Source of the DNA: Vibrio splendidus
GTDB lineage: Bacteria; Pseudomonadota; Gammaproteobacteria; Enterobacterales; Vibrionaceae
Assembly: GCF_003345295.1 (NCBI RefSeq)
Contig: NZ_CP031056.1
Span: 372,001 to 436,000, forward strand
Reading direction: 5' to 3'
Length of the DNA stretch: 64,000 bases
Part shown: positions 25,660-34,140 of the stretch, one piece after another
Position numbering within the stretch: the stretch's first letter is position 1
How the letters are laid out: every line of letters starts with the position of its first letter
The notes under the pieces: model-generated
Told to the model about the DNA's origin: nothing
The model's database searches: none
What the model saw: only the letters and a program-made list of their open reading frames with translations
Program-made: the position numbers and the translations under genes

Positions 25660-25675
25660 TCGTCGAAAAACGATA
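25660..25675 (-). promoter_or_regulatory. Candidate ArsR operator upstream of ACR3 gene
   Basis: Palindrome ATCGT-CGAAAA-ACGAT lies 30 bp upstream of the ACR3 start and is preceded by another TATCGTC half-site at 25651-25657. The same ATCGT-N6-ACGAT design occurs upstream of arsR. Confidence 0.6.
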
Positions 25676-25735
25676 TTTAAAAGCAAAAAAATACGCTTAG
25701 TTTATTCTGTATTCGACAAACTAAGCGTGATAAAT

Positions 25736-26077
25736 CTATTTCAAAATGGTGTCGATCAGCGATTCAAATTGCTGAATATTATCGCGGTTAATGCGATAGC
25801 ACATCTTCGGTGGTATCGATTCAGCAGTGATGAAACCTGAGGTTTTCAAGATTCTTAGGTGCTCTGATACGGTTGATTGAGCCAAACCTAATTCACTCAC
25901 CAAGTCACTGTTCAAACAGCCGCCCGATTTTTCTAACGTTGAAAGGATACTCAATATACGAACTCTTGCTGGGTGAGCGAGCGCTTTGGCCAGAGCTGCC
26001 ATTTGCGTTTCAGCTTCGGTATCACCATGTCCGATTGGTAGAGCACAGCTACCAGTTGTAGGGCAAGTTTCGTTCAT
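25736..26077 (-). CDS. arsR: ArsR-family arsenic-responsive repressor
   Basis: This 113-residue winged-helix repressor of the SmtB/ArsR family has the recognition helix region GLAQSTVSEHLRILKTSGF. Cysteines sit at positions 5, 11 and 54 (CPTTGSC and SGGCLNSD), plus one near 93. The E. coli-type CxC pair in the recognition helix is absent. The arrangement of two N-terminal cysteines plus one near 55 resembles Corynebacterium CgArsR1, in which As(III) binds between subunits. As(III) binding should release the two matching operators. It is the first gene of the arsR-ACR3 unit. Confidence 0.9.
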   Translation of the reverse strand: MNETCPTTGSCALPIGHGDTEAETQMAALAKALAHPARVRILSILSTLEKSGGCLNSDLVSELGLAQSTVSEHLRILKTSGFITAESIPPKMCYRINRDNIQQFESLIDTILK

Positions 26078-26097
26078 ATTGATGTTTCGCTTTCTAT

Positions 26098-26113
26098 AAT
26101 CGTTAAAAGACGA
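26098..26113 (-). promoter_or_regulatory. Candidate ArsR operator upstream of arsR
   Basis: Palindrome ATCGT-TAAAAG-ACGAT lies about 20 bp before the arsR start. It has the same half-sites and the same 6-bp spacer as the site before the ACR3 gene. Confidence 0.6.
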
Positions 26114-26396
26114 TTGATGGTAAGCCTATTTCTTTTATTGGTCAACGCGAAATTTAAAAGTCGGCTTAAGTTGGCATATTAAATCAGTGGTTTTAGTTGA
26201 GTTTGATACTCGATTTTTATCTGTTTTTACCTTCTTATTGCGCATAAACAAGATCTTAGATTTAAACAAAGAAATCGACCGAAAAGCGTTGCATTCATTG
26301 GCTACTCTAACGATATAATCGAACGAAGAACCGTTACACAAGATAACGAAAAATCATAATTTACACTTTAATTTTTACTTATAGGTAAGCCCTGAA

Positions 26397-27194
26397 ATGC
26401 CACAACAGAACATCAAATTTATCGCTGCTGATATGGACGGCACTCTGCTTAATGAACATGGGAAGTTAGATCCAGAATTCTTCAATCTTTATGAGCGACT
26501 AGAAGCTCAAAACATTATTTTTGCTGCGGCATCGGGTCGTCAGTACTACAGCTTGATGGAAACCTTTTCCCCGCTAAAAGATCGCATGATGTTCGTTGCT
26601 GAAAACGGCACATTAGTGATGCACAAAGGCCAAGAGCTCTACAGCTGCTTACTTGATACTGATGCCATCAAAGACATCATCAAAGAAGCGCGTGCCATTG
26701 AAGGTGCACATGTGGTGCTTTGTGGTAAGAAATCAGCGTACATCGAAACCAAAGATGAGCGTGCTTTAGCGGAGATCTCTAAGTACTACCATCGCCGAGA
26801 GCAAGTAGAAGACTTACTGGCGGTAGAAGACGATTTCATCAAGGTGGCTATCTGTCACTTCGACGGTTCACAAGAGAAAGTGAACCCAACTATTGATGCC
26901 AAATTCGGTGAGAACTACCAAGTGGTGGTAAGTGCAAAAATTTGGTTGGATGTGATGAACGCTGAAGCGTCAAAAGGTGCGGCGATTAAACATCTACAGA
27001 ACACATTAGGTTTCACTTACGAGCAGACCATGAGTTTTGGTGATTACCTGAATGACTTGGAAATGCTTAAAGAGAGCTACCACTCTTACGCGATGGAAAA
27101 CGCGCATCCAAAGTTAAAAGAGATCGCACGTTTTAGCGCGCCAAGTAACGTCGATGCCGGTGTGTTCCAAGTGCTTGAGAAGTTGCTAGCGTAA
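26397..27194 (+). CDS. Cof-type HAD hydrolase (sugar-phosphate phosphatase-like)
   Basis: This 265-residue member of HAD subfamily IIB (Cof/YidA/YbhA group) has motif I DMDGT with nucleophile D12 and general acid D14, motif II SGR, and motif IV SFGDYLNDLEML for magnesium binding. The family dephosphorylates a range of sugar phosphates and cofactors in the cytosol; the physiological substrate cannot be told from sequence. It stands alone between an arsR-type gene on the other strand and a terminator. Confidence 0.88.
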   Translation: MPQQNIKFIAADMDGTLLNEHGKLDPEFFNLYERLEAQNIIFAAASGRQYYSLMETFSPLKDRMMFVAENGTLVMHKGQELYSCLLDTDAIKDIIKEARAIEGAHVVLCGKKSAYIETKDERALAEISKYYHRREQVEDLLAVEDDFIKVAICHFDGSQEKVNPTIDAKFGENYQVVVSAKIWLDVMNAEASKGAAIKHLQNTLGFTYEQTMSFGDYLNDLEMLKESYHSYAMENAHPKLKEIARFSAPSNVDAGVFQVLEKLLA

Positions 27195-27222
27195 CGCTCT
27201 TAAGCTCCACAGATTTTTATCA

Positions 27223-27254
27223 AAGCCAACTCGTGAACATGAGTTGGCTTTTTT
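27223..27254 (+). terminator. Rho-independent terminator after Cof-type HAD
   Basis: Stem AAGCCAACTC / GAGTTGGCTT with an 8-base loop is followed by a run of Ts. Confidence 0.9.
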
Positions 27255-27347
27255 GTTGGCTGCTGGCGTATTTAGCTGGTTTGAACGATTGTTCAAAATG
27301 GTGTAACTTGTATTGGATACGCCTAATCAACGATATTTGGAATGACG

Positions 27348-27995
27348 ATGAGCAACAAACTTCAACTCGATATTATTTCTGACGTAATGTGCCCATGGTG
27401 CGTGGTCGGTTACAAAAACTTAGAACAAGCTATTACTGAGCTTGGCTTAGCAGAGCAAATTGAACTTGAATGGCAGCCGTTTGAGTTGAATCCAGATATG
27501 CCGCAAGAAGGTGAAAACTTGCGCGACCACATCATGAGAAAATACGGCTCTAGTGCAGAAGAGAGCCAAAGTTCCCGTGAGCAATTGGCTGCCCGTGGCC
27601 AAGCGGTTGGTTTCGATTTCAATTTCTACGACAGCATGAGAATGGTCAATTCACGTCATCTACATGTACTTCTCGATTTTGCACTAGCGCACGGTAAACA
27701 GACTGAGTTAAAGCTACGCTTCTTTACGGCTCACTTCACAGAGCAAAAAGATCTGTCTGATCTTGAGGTTATCGCACAAGAACTTGAAGCGGTTGGGTTC
27801 GATTCCACGAAAGCGCTGAAACGTCTAAAGAACATCGAAAACTTGAAGCAAATTGAAGCGCAAGAGTTTGAATGGCAGCGTATGGGGATCTCTGCGGTTC
27901 CTACCGTGGTATTCAACCGTAAGAGTGCAGTGACAGGTGCGCAGACGGTCGAAACGTACAAGCAAATTCTTCAAGAGCTTATTGCTGAATCATAA
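27348..27995 (+). CDS. DsbA-family oxidoreductase, FrnE-like
   Basis: This 215-residue thioredoxin-fold protein of the DsbA/FrnE group has CPWC at C15-C18 immediately after the first strand (LDIISDVMCPWC) and the cis-proline loop ISAVPTVVF. No signal peptide is present, so it is cytoplasmic, unlike true DsbA. The start at 27348 is preferred over 27342 because the GG(A) of the ribosome site is otherwise immediately next to the start codon. It lies 34 bp before a YcaQ-type gene and may be cotranscribed with it. Confidence 0.88.
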   Translation: MSNKLQLDIISDVMCPWCVVGYKNLEQAITELGLAEQIELEWQPFELNPDMPQEGENLRDHIMRKYGSSAEESQSSREQLAARGQAVGFDFNFYDSMRMVNSRHLHVLLDFALAHGKQTELKLRFFTAHFTEQKDLSDLEVIAQELEAVGFDSTKALKRLKNIENLKQIEAQEFEWQRMGISAVPTVVFNRKSAVTGAQTVETYKQILQELIAES

Positions 27996-28029
27996 GCCGG
28001 TCATTGGTATCAATTAGAGTCTGAATTTC

Positions 28030-29223
28030 ATGGAATCACTTTCACTCGCTCAAGCGCAAAAAATTGTACTGCTTTCTCAAAAGCTGCCGCCTAAGAAGCA
28101 ACGTAATGGGGGTGCCTTGGCGAACACGCTGTCTGCGATTGAAAAGCTTGGGTATGTGCAAATTGATACCATTTCTGTGATTCAGCGAGCTCACCATCAT
28201 ACGCTGTGGAATCGCAATCAAGACTACCAACTTAACCATCTGGATAAGCTGTTAGAGCGTCGAGAAGTGTTTGAGTATTGGTCGCACGCTGCCGCGTATT
28301 TACCCATGCGCGACTACCGCTTCAGCCTGCATCGAAAGAATGGATTCGCAAGCGGTAAGCTTAAGTATTGGTACAAAAAAGACGACGCACTGATGGCACA
28401 TGTTCTCAAACGTATTGAGAGCGAAGGGCCATTAATGGCGAAAGACTTTGAAGGGGATAGACCAAACCCCGGCGGATGGGGCGGTAAACCTGCCAAACAG
28501 GCACTAGAAACTTTGTTTATGCAAGGTGACTTAATGGTGCCGAGCCGAGTGAACTTCCATAAGGTGTATGACCTAACTGAACGAGTTTTGCTGAGTGGTA
28601 TTGATACCTCAGAACCAACGGAACAAGAGTACATCGAGCATCTAATTACGCGTTATTTAGAAGCTAATGGTGTGGGAATAGCGTCGGAAATGAGCTATCT
28701 ACTCAAGAACACAAAACCTCTGATTCAGACAACACTCCAGCAGATGCTTGAAGATAAGCAGTTGATGAAAGTAGATATTCAAGGCTCGGATTATTATGTG
28801 TTGCCGGATGCTTTCGAACTATTGAATCAACCTCTTTCTAGAACCAAGTTAAAGATACTGTCTCCGTTCGACAATCTGTTGATTCAACGTAAGCGAATGC
28901 AATCACTGTTCAACTTTGATTACCTTCTTGAGTGTTATGTACCTGAAGCTAAGCGTCAGTTTGGTTATTTTAGCTTACCGATTCTGTGGCAAGGTGAGCT
29001 GGTGGCTCGAATGGATTGTAAAGTTGATAGGAAGAGTGGTTTGCTCAATATCCGTAACTTGGTTGTGGAAGAGCGAATTAAAAACCATGAGTCGTTGGTT
29101 CATGCTTTATGCGATGAGCTAAAACACTTCATGGTGTTTAACCAATGTGATGAAATGATCGTCCATAACACCACGCCCTCTGAGCTTGGCAAGCGCTTAA
29201 TGAGCCATTGGCAAACAGTCTAG
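28030..29223 (+). CDS. YcaQ-family winged-helix protein (DNA crosslink glycosylase-like)
   Basis: This 397-residue protein is of the HTH_42 family, which includes E. coli YcaQ (AlkX), a glycosylase that unhooks interstrand DNA crosslinks. The catalytic QxD motif is visible as Q44-I-D46 in LGYVQIDTISV, followed by the family sequence RAHHHTLWNRN. Three winged-helix units follow, ending in a beta-rich C-terminal domain (LLIQRKRM through LSRTKLKILSPFDN). Activity on crosslinks is inferred from family and motif. Confidence 0.85.
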   Translation: MESLSLAQAQKIVLLSQKLPPKKQRNGGALANTLSAIEKLGYVQIDTISVIQRAHHHTLWNRNQDYQLNHLDKLLERREVFEYWSHAAAYLPMRDYRFSLHRKNGFASGKLKYWYKKDDALMAHVLKRIESEGPLMAKDFEGDRPNPGGWGGKPAKQALETLFMQGDLMVPSRVNFHKVYDLTERVLLSGIDTSEPTEQEYIEHLITRYLEANGVGIASEMSYLLKNTKPLIQTTLQQMLEDKQLMKVDIQGSDYYVLPDAFELLNQPLSRTKLKILSPFDNLLIQRKRMQSLFNFDYLLECYVPEAKRQFGYFSLPILWQGELVARMDCKVDRKSGLLNIRNLVVEERIKNHESLVHALCDELKHFMVFNQCDEMIVHNTTPSELGKRLMSHWQTV

Positions 29224-29287
29224 CGGTTTTGTTGTTAAAAAACTCTTCGTTACTTAGAAGCCTCTTTGCTAATTCGTCAGCGCTTAG

Positions 29288-30226
29288 TTACTCATAAAGA
29301 GTAGCTAACAAGAATTCGACAAAGGTTCGGTTCTTCAATGACAGTTGCTTAGTTTTGTACAACAAGTGGATCGGTTTAGGTAACGGTGCCATGCCGGGCA
29401 AGATCTCCAATAGCATTCCACGCTCAATTTCTTCTGCAACTAAGATAGTCGGCTGTAACAACACGCCTACGCCTTGCAGGGCAGCATATCGCAACACATC
29501 CCCATTGTTCGACATCAAACGTACTTGCCCTTTATTCACCGCGCTATGCGTTGCTTGGTGGTTCTGAGGGGCTAGGAGTTGCGATTCACTGCTTTGCGCA
29601 CCCCGCGCTTGTGCATCTCGACCACTCACATCACGACGACTGCTATAGCTGAATCCAAGCGATGGGTGTTGTGCAAGGTCTTCCAACACACGGATTTCTG
29701 CATGTTGGCTAAGGTACTCAGGAGCCGCGCAGTAACACATCTCATAATCCCCTAAGTATCTAGCGACTAAACTAGAGTCAGATAGATCGCCGATTCGCAC
29801 AATCAAATCAATATCGGATGAATAAGGGTCGACAAGGTCGTTGTTCAACACGAGTTCGACGTTGATCGTTGGGTGATTTGCGAGGAACTTAGCCACTATC
29901 GGGGCAAGTACCTTGTTTCCATAGGTGACCGGGCAGTTTATTTTTACCGTGCCTTGAGGCTGGTTTTCCAAGGTTTGAATCAGGTTTTCAGCATTGCTGA
30001 TGTCTTCAAGAATTCGTTTACATTCTCGATAATAAAGCTGACCTGAATCGGTTAAAGATTGCTTACGCGTGGTGCGATGAATCAGCTGAGAGTTAAGGCT
30101 CGTTTCAAGGTGGTGGACATGTTTACTGATCATGGTTGCTGACAGGTTGAAGTGGTTGGCGGCGCTGCGAAAGCTGCCTTGCTCCACTACGTAAACGAAG
30201 ACCTTCATGCTGGTTAACTTATCCAT
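29288..30226 (-). CDS. LysR-type transcriptional regulator
   Basis: This 312-residue LysR regulator has the helix-turn-helix SAANHFNLSATMISKHVHHLE and the usual TTRKQSLTDSG wing. Its effector domain contains a Gln/Ser/Ala-rich insert (about 205-230, RDVSGRDAQARGAQSSESQ) longer than usual. It is divergent from the monooxygenase/Gfo-Idh pair, with about 106 bp between starts, and is the probable regulator of that pair. Confidence 0.88.
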   Translation of the reverse strand: MDKLTSMKVFVYVVEQGSFRSAANHFNLSATMISKHVHHLETSLNSQLIHRTTRKQSLTDSGQLYYRECKRILEDISNAENLIQTLENQPQGTVKINCPVTYGNKVLAPIVAKFLANHPTINVELVLNNDLVDPYSSDIDLIVRIGDLSDSSLVARYLGDYEMCYCAAPEYLSQHAEIRVLEDLAQHPSLGFSYSSRRDVSGRDAQARGAQSSESQLLAPQNHQATHSAVNKGQVRLMSNNGDVLRYAALQGVGVLLQPTILVAEEIERGMLLEILPGMAPLPKPIHLLYKTKQLSLKNRTFVEFLLATLYE

Positions 30227-30332
30227 TAAACACTCTCAGTTGATAAATAATAAACAAAAGGTGAGTTTATCAATTATTAGGGGTTAATTATATTAATGGC
30301 AAACCGACAATTAACTAAAATAAGAGCGTGAA

Positions 30333-30635
30333 ATGCCTCAAACGAATAAAACCATCTTTGTCACAGCCGAACTTAAGATCAAAACCAACATAGAGCGAGC
30401 TGCTGCGATCGAAGCTATCGAACAGTTTTGTTTAGACATGCAAAGCGAACCTGGCTGCCTACAAGCAATAGCAACCTATGATCAAAACCAAAGCGCCCGT
30501 GTGATTTTGCTTGAGCAATACGCAAACCGTGAAGCGATTAATCAGCACTTTGGTATGCCTCATACCCAAGCGTTTATTGAGCGTGACATTACCGAGTTGG
30601 TTCAAGCGTTCGAAACTCAGAAGCAGGAGAAATAA
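30333..30635 (+). CDS. ABM-domain (YgiN-like) putative monooxygenase
   Basis: This 100-residue protein has the dimeric alpha/beta-barrel fold of the antibiotic biosynthesis monooxygenase family. It shows FVTAELKIK, EPGCLQAIATYDQ and a FGMPHTQAFIERD helix with the conserved histidine pattern. Members act on quinones, haem or reactive carbonyls, or have no known activity. It is followed 3 bp later by the Gfo/Idh/MocA gene, so the two form one operon under the divergent LysR. Confidence 0.82.
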   Translation: MPQTNKTIFVTAELKIKTNIERAAAIEAIEQFCLDMQSEPGCLQAIATYDQNQSARVILLEQYANREAINQHFGMPHTQAFIERDITELVQAFETQKQEK

Positions 30636-30638
30636 ACC

Positions 30639-31613
30639 ATGAAATGGGGAATCCTAGGAACCAGCTTTATCTCAGGCGTAATGGCCGATGCGATTAAAGG
30701 CGATGCTAAAAGTGAGCTGTATGCCGTCGCTGGACGCACAGAGAAAACACTCAATGAGTTTGCGGCGCAGTACCAGCCAACATTGACCTTCAACAGCTAT
30801 GAAGCTTTGATTGAAGATGAGTCAGTCGACATCATCTACATTGCTCTACCAAACCATGTTCACCACGAATACGTTATTAAAGCGGCTCAAAAAGGCAAAG
30901 CGATTCTGTGTGAAAAGTCGTTGTCGGTTGATATGGAAAAAACCGAACAAGCTCTGCAAGCTGTCAAAGCGTCCGGTGTGTTCTTCGCTGAAGGTTTGAT
31001 GTATCTAAACCACCCGCTTATCGCCAAGCTTCATCAAGAGTTGGCAACCGGTGAGATTGGTGAGGTGCGCTCTATTCAAGGGTCTTATGTTGCGGCGATT
31101 GACCAGTTCGTGAACCCTGCGAGCAAAGGCGCATTGTATAATCTGGGTTGTTATCCAATGTCTCTGATCCACTCTGTCGCGCAACAGCAATTTGGTGAGA
31201 GTGTGTTTGATGATGTGCAGATCTCAGCAATCGGTCGACGAGGCCAAGATGGCAATATTTGTGAATCGTCGGCGCTGATGCGCTTCAATGACCGTTTTAC
31301 CGCACAAATCCATACCGCAGAAGACCACGGCTTAAAGCATGGCTTCACGATTCTAGGCAGCAAAGGCTGCATCACTCTCGAAACCACCCCATGGTTACCG
31401 ACCGAAGAAAACTCGTTCACTGTTGAGATCTATGAAACGTCGACACGCGAAGTGAAAGTCGAAGCGCAAGGCGATGGCTTCCATTATCAAGTGCGTAATA
31501 TCCGCCAAGCAGTTGAGCAAGGTGACACGCAACTTGCTGCGCCAATGGCGACTCATCAAGATTCTCGCGTAATCATGAAGTTATTGACTGATTGGGAGCT
31601 CGCGGCGAGCTAA
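30639..31613 (+). CDS. Gfo/Idh/MocA-family NAD(P)-dependent oxidoreductase
   Basis: This 324-residue enzyme has a Rossmann N-terminal domain (GILGTSFISG, short for the usual GxGxxA) and the family motif CEKSL with the catalytic-site lysine of the EKP motif (here EKS, with serine in place of proline). The C-terminal alpha/beta domain carries NLGCYPMSLIH, with the tyrosine/histidine of the active site. The substrate is probably a sugar or cyclitol derivative and cannot be named. It is in an operon with the ABM-domain gene. Confidence 0.87.
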   Translation: MKWGILGTSFISGVMADAIKGDAKSELYAVAGRTEKTLNEFAAQYQPTLTFNSYEALIEDESVDIIYIALPNHVHHEYVIKAAQKGKAILCEKSLSVDMEKTEQALQAVKASGVFFAEGLMYLNHPLIAKLHQELATGEIGEVRSIQGSYVAAIDQFVNPASKGALYNLGCYPMSLIHSVAQQQFGESVFDDVQISAIGRRGQDGNICESSALMRFNDRFTAQIHTAEDHGLKHGFTILGSKGCITLETTPWLPTEENSFTVEIYETSTREVKVEAQGDGFHYQVRNIRQAVEQGDTQLAAPMATHQDSRVIMKLLTDWELAAS

Positions 31614-31812
31614 CATCTTCGTAAATTCTATATTCGCCTCATGTTTGATTGTCTCGTCAGTGATCAAGCAGGAGGCGTTTCCTCTATATCTTCCAGTCGA
31701 GACTCTCCCAATAAATACTTTGCATTTGAAACAGTCACAGTGTCCAATGTCGTTCAAACAATATTGACCGAAAAACCTTATTTTTTAAGGTGTTAAATAG
31801 GAAGTTTGCTGC
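31614..31812. other. Non-coding spacer
   Basis: I see no reading frame, hairpin with a T-run or repeat worth naming between the Gfo/Idh gene and the following hypothetical gene. Confidence 0.5.
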
Positions 31813-32151
31813 ATGCGTAAATCAGATAAGAAGATCGAAAATCAAATCAGAGACGTGTTAACAGACGTGTGTGAAGCTACGTTGAAAGGCTACGATGGTT
31901 TTCTTTGGGTGACTCATACGGTCAATTTCTCTTCTTTTCCACAGAGCCTAAAAATCGTCTGCGTATTCGACACCAATCAAGATAGAGCTAACTTCTTAGA
32001 GGGAGGAGGTCAGCAGGAGGTCTCTGTTACCATCCAAAAGGCGTTTAGTCAGGTTGGGATTACATTGAAAAATATCGATAAGCATGTGAGCTTCGATACA
32101 CAAGAGAATTGCGACCGTGACCATCAAGGTAAGTGGAATAAAAGGCTTTAG
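31813..32151 (+). CDS. Hypothetical protein, 112 residues
   Basis: This small soluble protein of unknown function has a basic N-terminus (MRKSDKKIENQIRDVL), a central region of alternating hydrophobic strands (GFLWVTHTVNFSSF, LKIVCVFDT) and a polar C-terminus with Asp and His residues (DRDHQGKWNKR). There is no signal peptide or membrane helix. Similar Vibrio proteins are sometimes labelled Fis-family regulators, but I see no Fis helix-turn-helix. It is read in the same direction as the next small gene, 53 bp on. Confidence 0.6.
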   Translation: MRKSDKKIENQIRDVLTDVCEATLKGYDGFLWVTHTVNFSSFPQSLKIVCVFDTNQDRANFLEGGGQQEVSVTIQKAFSQVGITLKNIDKHVSFDTQENCDRDHQGKWNKRL

Positions 32152-32204
32152 TACTCTTACTTCTTTAGAGATCCCCCCCTGTGTTGTGATAAAAAGGTCG
32201 TGAA

Positions 32205-32504
32205 ATGAAAAAAGCTCAAATATCGCTTAACAAGAACACACTACTAGGTGTGTTCGAGCAATTTTCAATATTAGCCTTATGGCTGCTCGCAGGAAGTGTC
32301 GTTTGGTTTGTTTGGTTTATGTGGGGGATTAACGTTGTCCCCTTTGACGATCCTTACCTCTCTGATACTGAGTATCAACGTCTAATTGAGCAAGAAACTC
32401 AGCTGATCAATATCGGCCTATGGGTAGGTAAGCTCTATATCGCGTGTGTGGTGATGTTTTTTATTGTACGCGTTAGGAAAGTACTTCGAGCCTCAAGCGA
32501 TTGA
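32205..32504 (+). CDS. Hypothetical small membrane protein, 99 residues
   Basis: Two predicted membrane helices are visible, at about residues 20-42 (FSILALWLLAGSVVWFVWFMWG) and 69-90 (IGLWVGKLYIACVVMFFIVRV), joined by a short acidic loop (DDPYLSDTEYQRL). No known family is recognised. The last codons (RKVLRASSD) overlap, on the opposite strand, the start of an AraC-gene relic, so the C-terminus may have been remodelled by that relic. Confidence 0.55.
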   Translation: MKKAQISLNKNTLLGVFEQFSILALWLLAGSVVWFVWFMWGINVVPFDDPYLSDTEYQRLIEQETQLINIGLWVGKLYIACVVMFFIVRVRKVLRASSD

Positions 32505-32570
32505 TGAAATCAGTAAGGGTTTCGCTTTGAACTGTCTTAACTGTTAGATGGAAATGGTAAGGCAAAATTT
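32479..32570 (-). pseudogene. Relic of an AraC-type regulator
   Basis: Reverse translation of this stretch gives HLTVKTVQSETLTDFINRLRLE, which aligns without gaps to HRTFKAVQGETLADFIRRLRLE of the intact AraC gene at 32797-33696. DNA identity is about three in four bases over some 85 bp. A one-base deletion breaks the frame on the N-terminal side (the NFSPYHF segment), and similarity fades at both ends. It is a decayed paralog fragment on the same strand as the intact gene. Confidence 0.7.
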
Positions 32571-32754
32571 AGCTTACCTCCAGTTTGTATCCCACTCATT
32601 TTGATTGTCATGGTCCAAATCCGTTTGGGCTATGACATTACTGGTGTCTACTAGTATTTATTCTCATTTATTGACTAAAAAGCTTTGAAACAGGCCGGCT
32701 CTATCTCCAACCTAATTACGTAACAAAGCTGTTGGAAAGCGATCTAAAGAGACG

Positions 32755-32777
32755 AAAGCCTACGCGAAGTAGGCTTT
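32755..32777. terminator. Terminator after AraC-GyrI gene
   Basis: Stem AAAGCCTAC / GTAGGCTTT with loop GCGAA lies 20 bp beyond the AraC stop on the minus strand, and can also serve the plus strand, where TTGTTATT follows. Confidence 0.75.
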
Positions 32778-32796
32778 GTTATTGTATTTACTCTTT

Positions 32797-33696
32797 TTAC
32801 TTAATTGCAGTACAGAAGCTGACGTCTGAATGGTGAGTTTGCGGGTCGTAGCTGTGGTAGAGCTCAAAACAAGGTCGGTCTTCGGTTTCAATGCCGGATT
32901 CAATGACGTTACTCATTAAATCATCCCATGCTTTTGCATATTGACCGACTTCGGTGATCGTTTGTCTCATCACCGCATATTGCCCACCGGGAAAATCTTT
33001 TAATTCGATCCCACTTGGCACTTCAGTGTCGTCTGAAACCATCAAGCAGATGTCTGTTCGGCACTTATCTGTTGGAGTGATTTCTGGATTGTCATGATAG
33101 ATAAAGATGCAACTATTACTCGCTAGTCCTTTCATTTCTGCCCATTGATAAAGACGACCGCTTGGCTCTTCATAACCTTGTCCATAGGGGCCAGTCACTC
33201 GTACATACGCCAGTTTCGATGCTTCAAATTGTTGTGTTTTCATTGCCATACTCCATGTTGAAAGTTCGGAGTTAGTATATGAATTGCCGTCAGTTGCATC
33301 GTTTCCATTCTTGCGCAATGAGTGTCCAATCTTGCTATTTCGAGTTAACTCGCTGAACGCTTGGTAATCTTCGCAATCGCGAAATGCACTCGGTGTTACA
33401 CCGAAATGTTGTTTGAATGCCTTGGCAAAGCTCTGAGACGATGAAAAGCCATAATCCAATGCGACGTTAATAATAGGTTGTTTGGATTTGAAGAGATCAT
33501 TGGCTGCCGCTTCGAGTCTCAATCGTCTGATGAAATCAGCAAGTGTCTCACCCTGAACAGCCTTAAAAGTACGATGAAAATGGTAGGGTGAAAAGTTGGC
33601 TAACGCCGCGACTTCTGGCAGGTTTAATGGCTCATTAAAGCGTTTTTCTAGATAACGGATAACGGGAATCAGTCGTTTGTGATAGTCAACTTTCAT
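32797..33696 (-). CDS. AraC-family regulator with GyrI-like effector domain
   Basis: This 299-residue regulator has an N-terminal AraC DNA-binding domain (two helix-turn-helix units: NLPEVAALANFSPYHFHRTF and INVALDYGFSSSQSFAKAFKQHFG) and a C-terminal GyrI/SOUL-type ligand-binding domain (FEASKLAYVRVTGPYGQGYEEP to the end). This Rob/SoxS-like layout is common in multidrug-sensing regulators. The start is set at 33696, where AGGCGA precedes MKVDYHKRL; the longer frame up to 33768 adds 24 residues without homology. No obvious target gene is adjacent. Confidence 0.87.
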   Translation of the reverse strand: MKVDYHKRLIPVIRYLEKRFNEPLNLPEVAALANFSPYHFHRTFKAVQGETLADFIRRLRLEAAANDLFKSKQPIINVALDYGFSSSQSFAKAFKQHFGVTPSAFRDCEDYQAFSELTRNSKIGHSLRKNGNDATDGNSYTNSELSTWSMAMKTQQFEASKLAYVRVTGPYGQGYEEPSGRLYQWAEMKGLASNSCIFIYHDNPEITPTDKCRTDICLMVSDDTEVPSGIELKDFPGGQYAVMRQTITEVGQYAKAWDDLMSNVIESGIETEDRPCFELYHSYDPQTHHSDVSFCTAIK

Positions 33697-33833
33697 TGCT
33701 TTGCTCGCCTGTCTTGGCTTGTTATTGGTATCAGACAGAGAGCCTAACCTATCCAAACAGAGTTTCAATATTCACAGTGTAAAGGTGAGATGGACAAAGG
33801 GGATCATGTGATGAACTGGGGGTTCAGAAGGCT

Positions 33834-34076
33834 CTAGAGGTTTTGCATATCGACTGATTGATGATTGAAGCCAATTGATCTTGCAGCATTAAGCAGAGCT
33901 TGTTGGGTTTTGAACACTCTTGGTTTCAGCTTTCTGTCAGACTCTAAGAAACTATTTACTCCCCACTTACTGCTTCGAACCATTAGATAATAACCATCAT
34001 TATTCGGAGAGTTAACGGCGACGGCTGATTCTAGATCACCACGCTTGAAGTGATGTTTAAATTCGCGCAACAACAT
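33834..34076 (-). CDS. Hypothetical protein, 80 residues
   Basis: This small basic soluble protein has a possible ribosome site (TGGA, five to eight bases before the ATG). It has a two-part appearance: a beta-like half (GYYLMVRSSKWGVNSFLES) and a helical half (KTQQALLNAARSIGF). The segment KTQQALLNAA suggests a small nucleic-acid-associated fold, but I recognise no family. It is isolated between terminators. Confidence 0.55.
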   Translation of the reverse strand: MLLREFKHHFKRGDLESAVAVNSPNNDGYYLMVRSSKWGVNSFLESDRKLKPRVFKTQQALLNAARSIGFNHQSVDMQNL

Positions 34077-34104
34077 AAAAATTCCATTTTAGTAGATAAA
34101 GAAA

Positions 34105-34122
34105 AGGGAGCTCATGCTCCCT
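34105..34122 (-). terminator. Terminator after ulaG
   Basis: Stem GGGAGC / GCTCCC with a TCAT loop is followed on the minus strand by TTTTCTTT. It sits 20 bp beyond the ulaG stop. Confidence 0.8.
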
Positions 34123-34140
34123 CTTTGGTTGATTTTCTAA

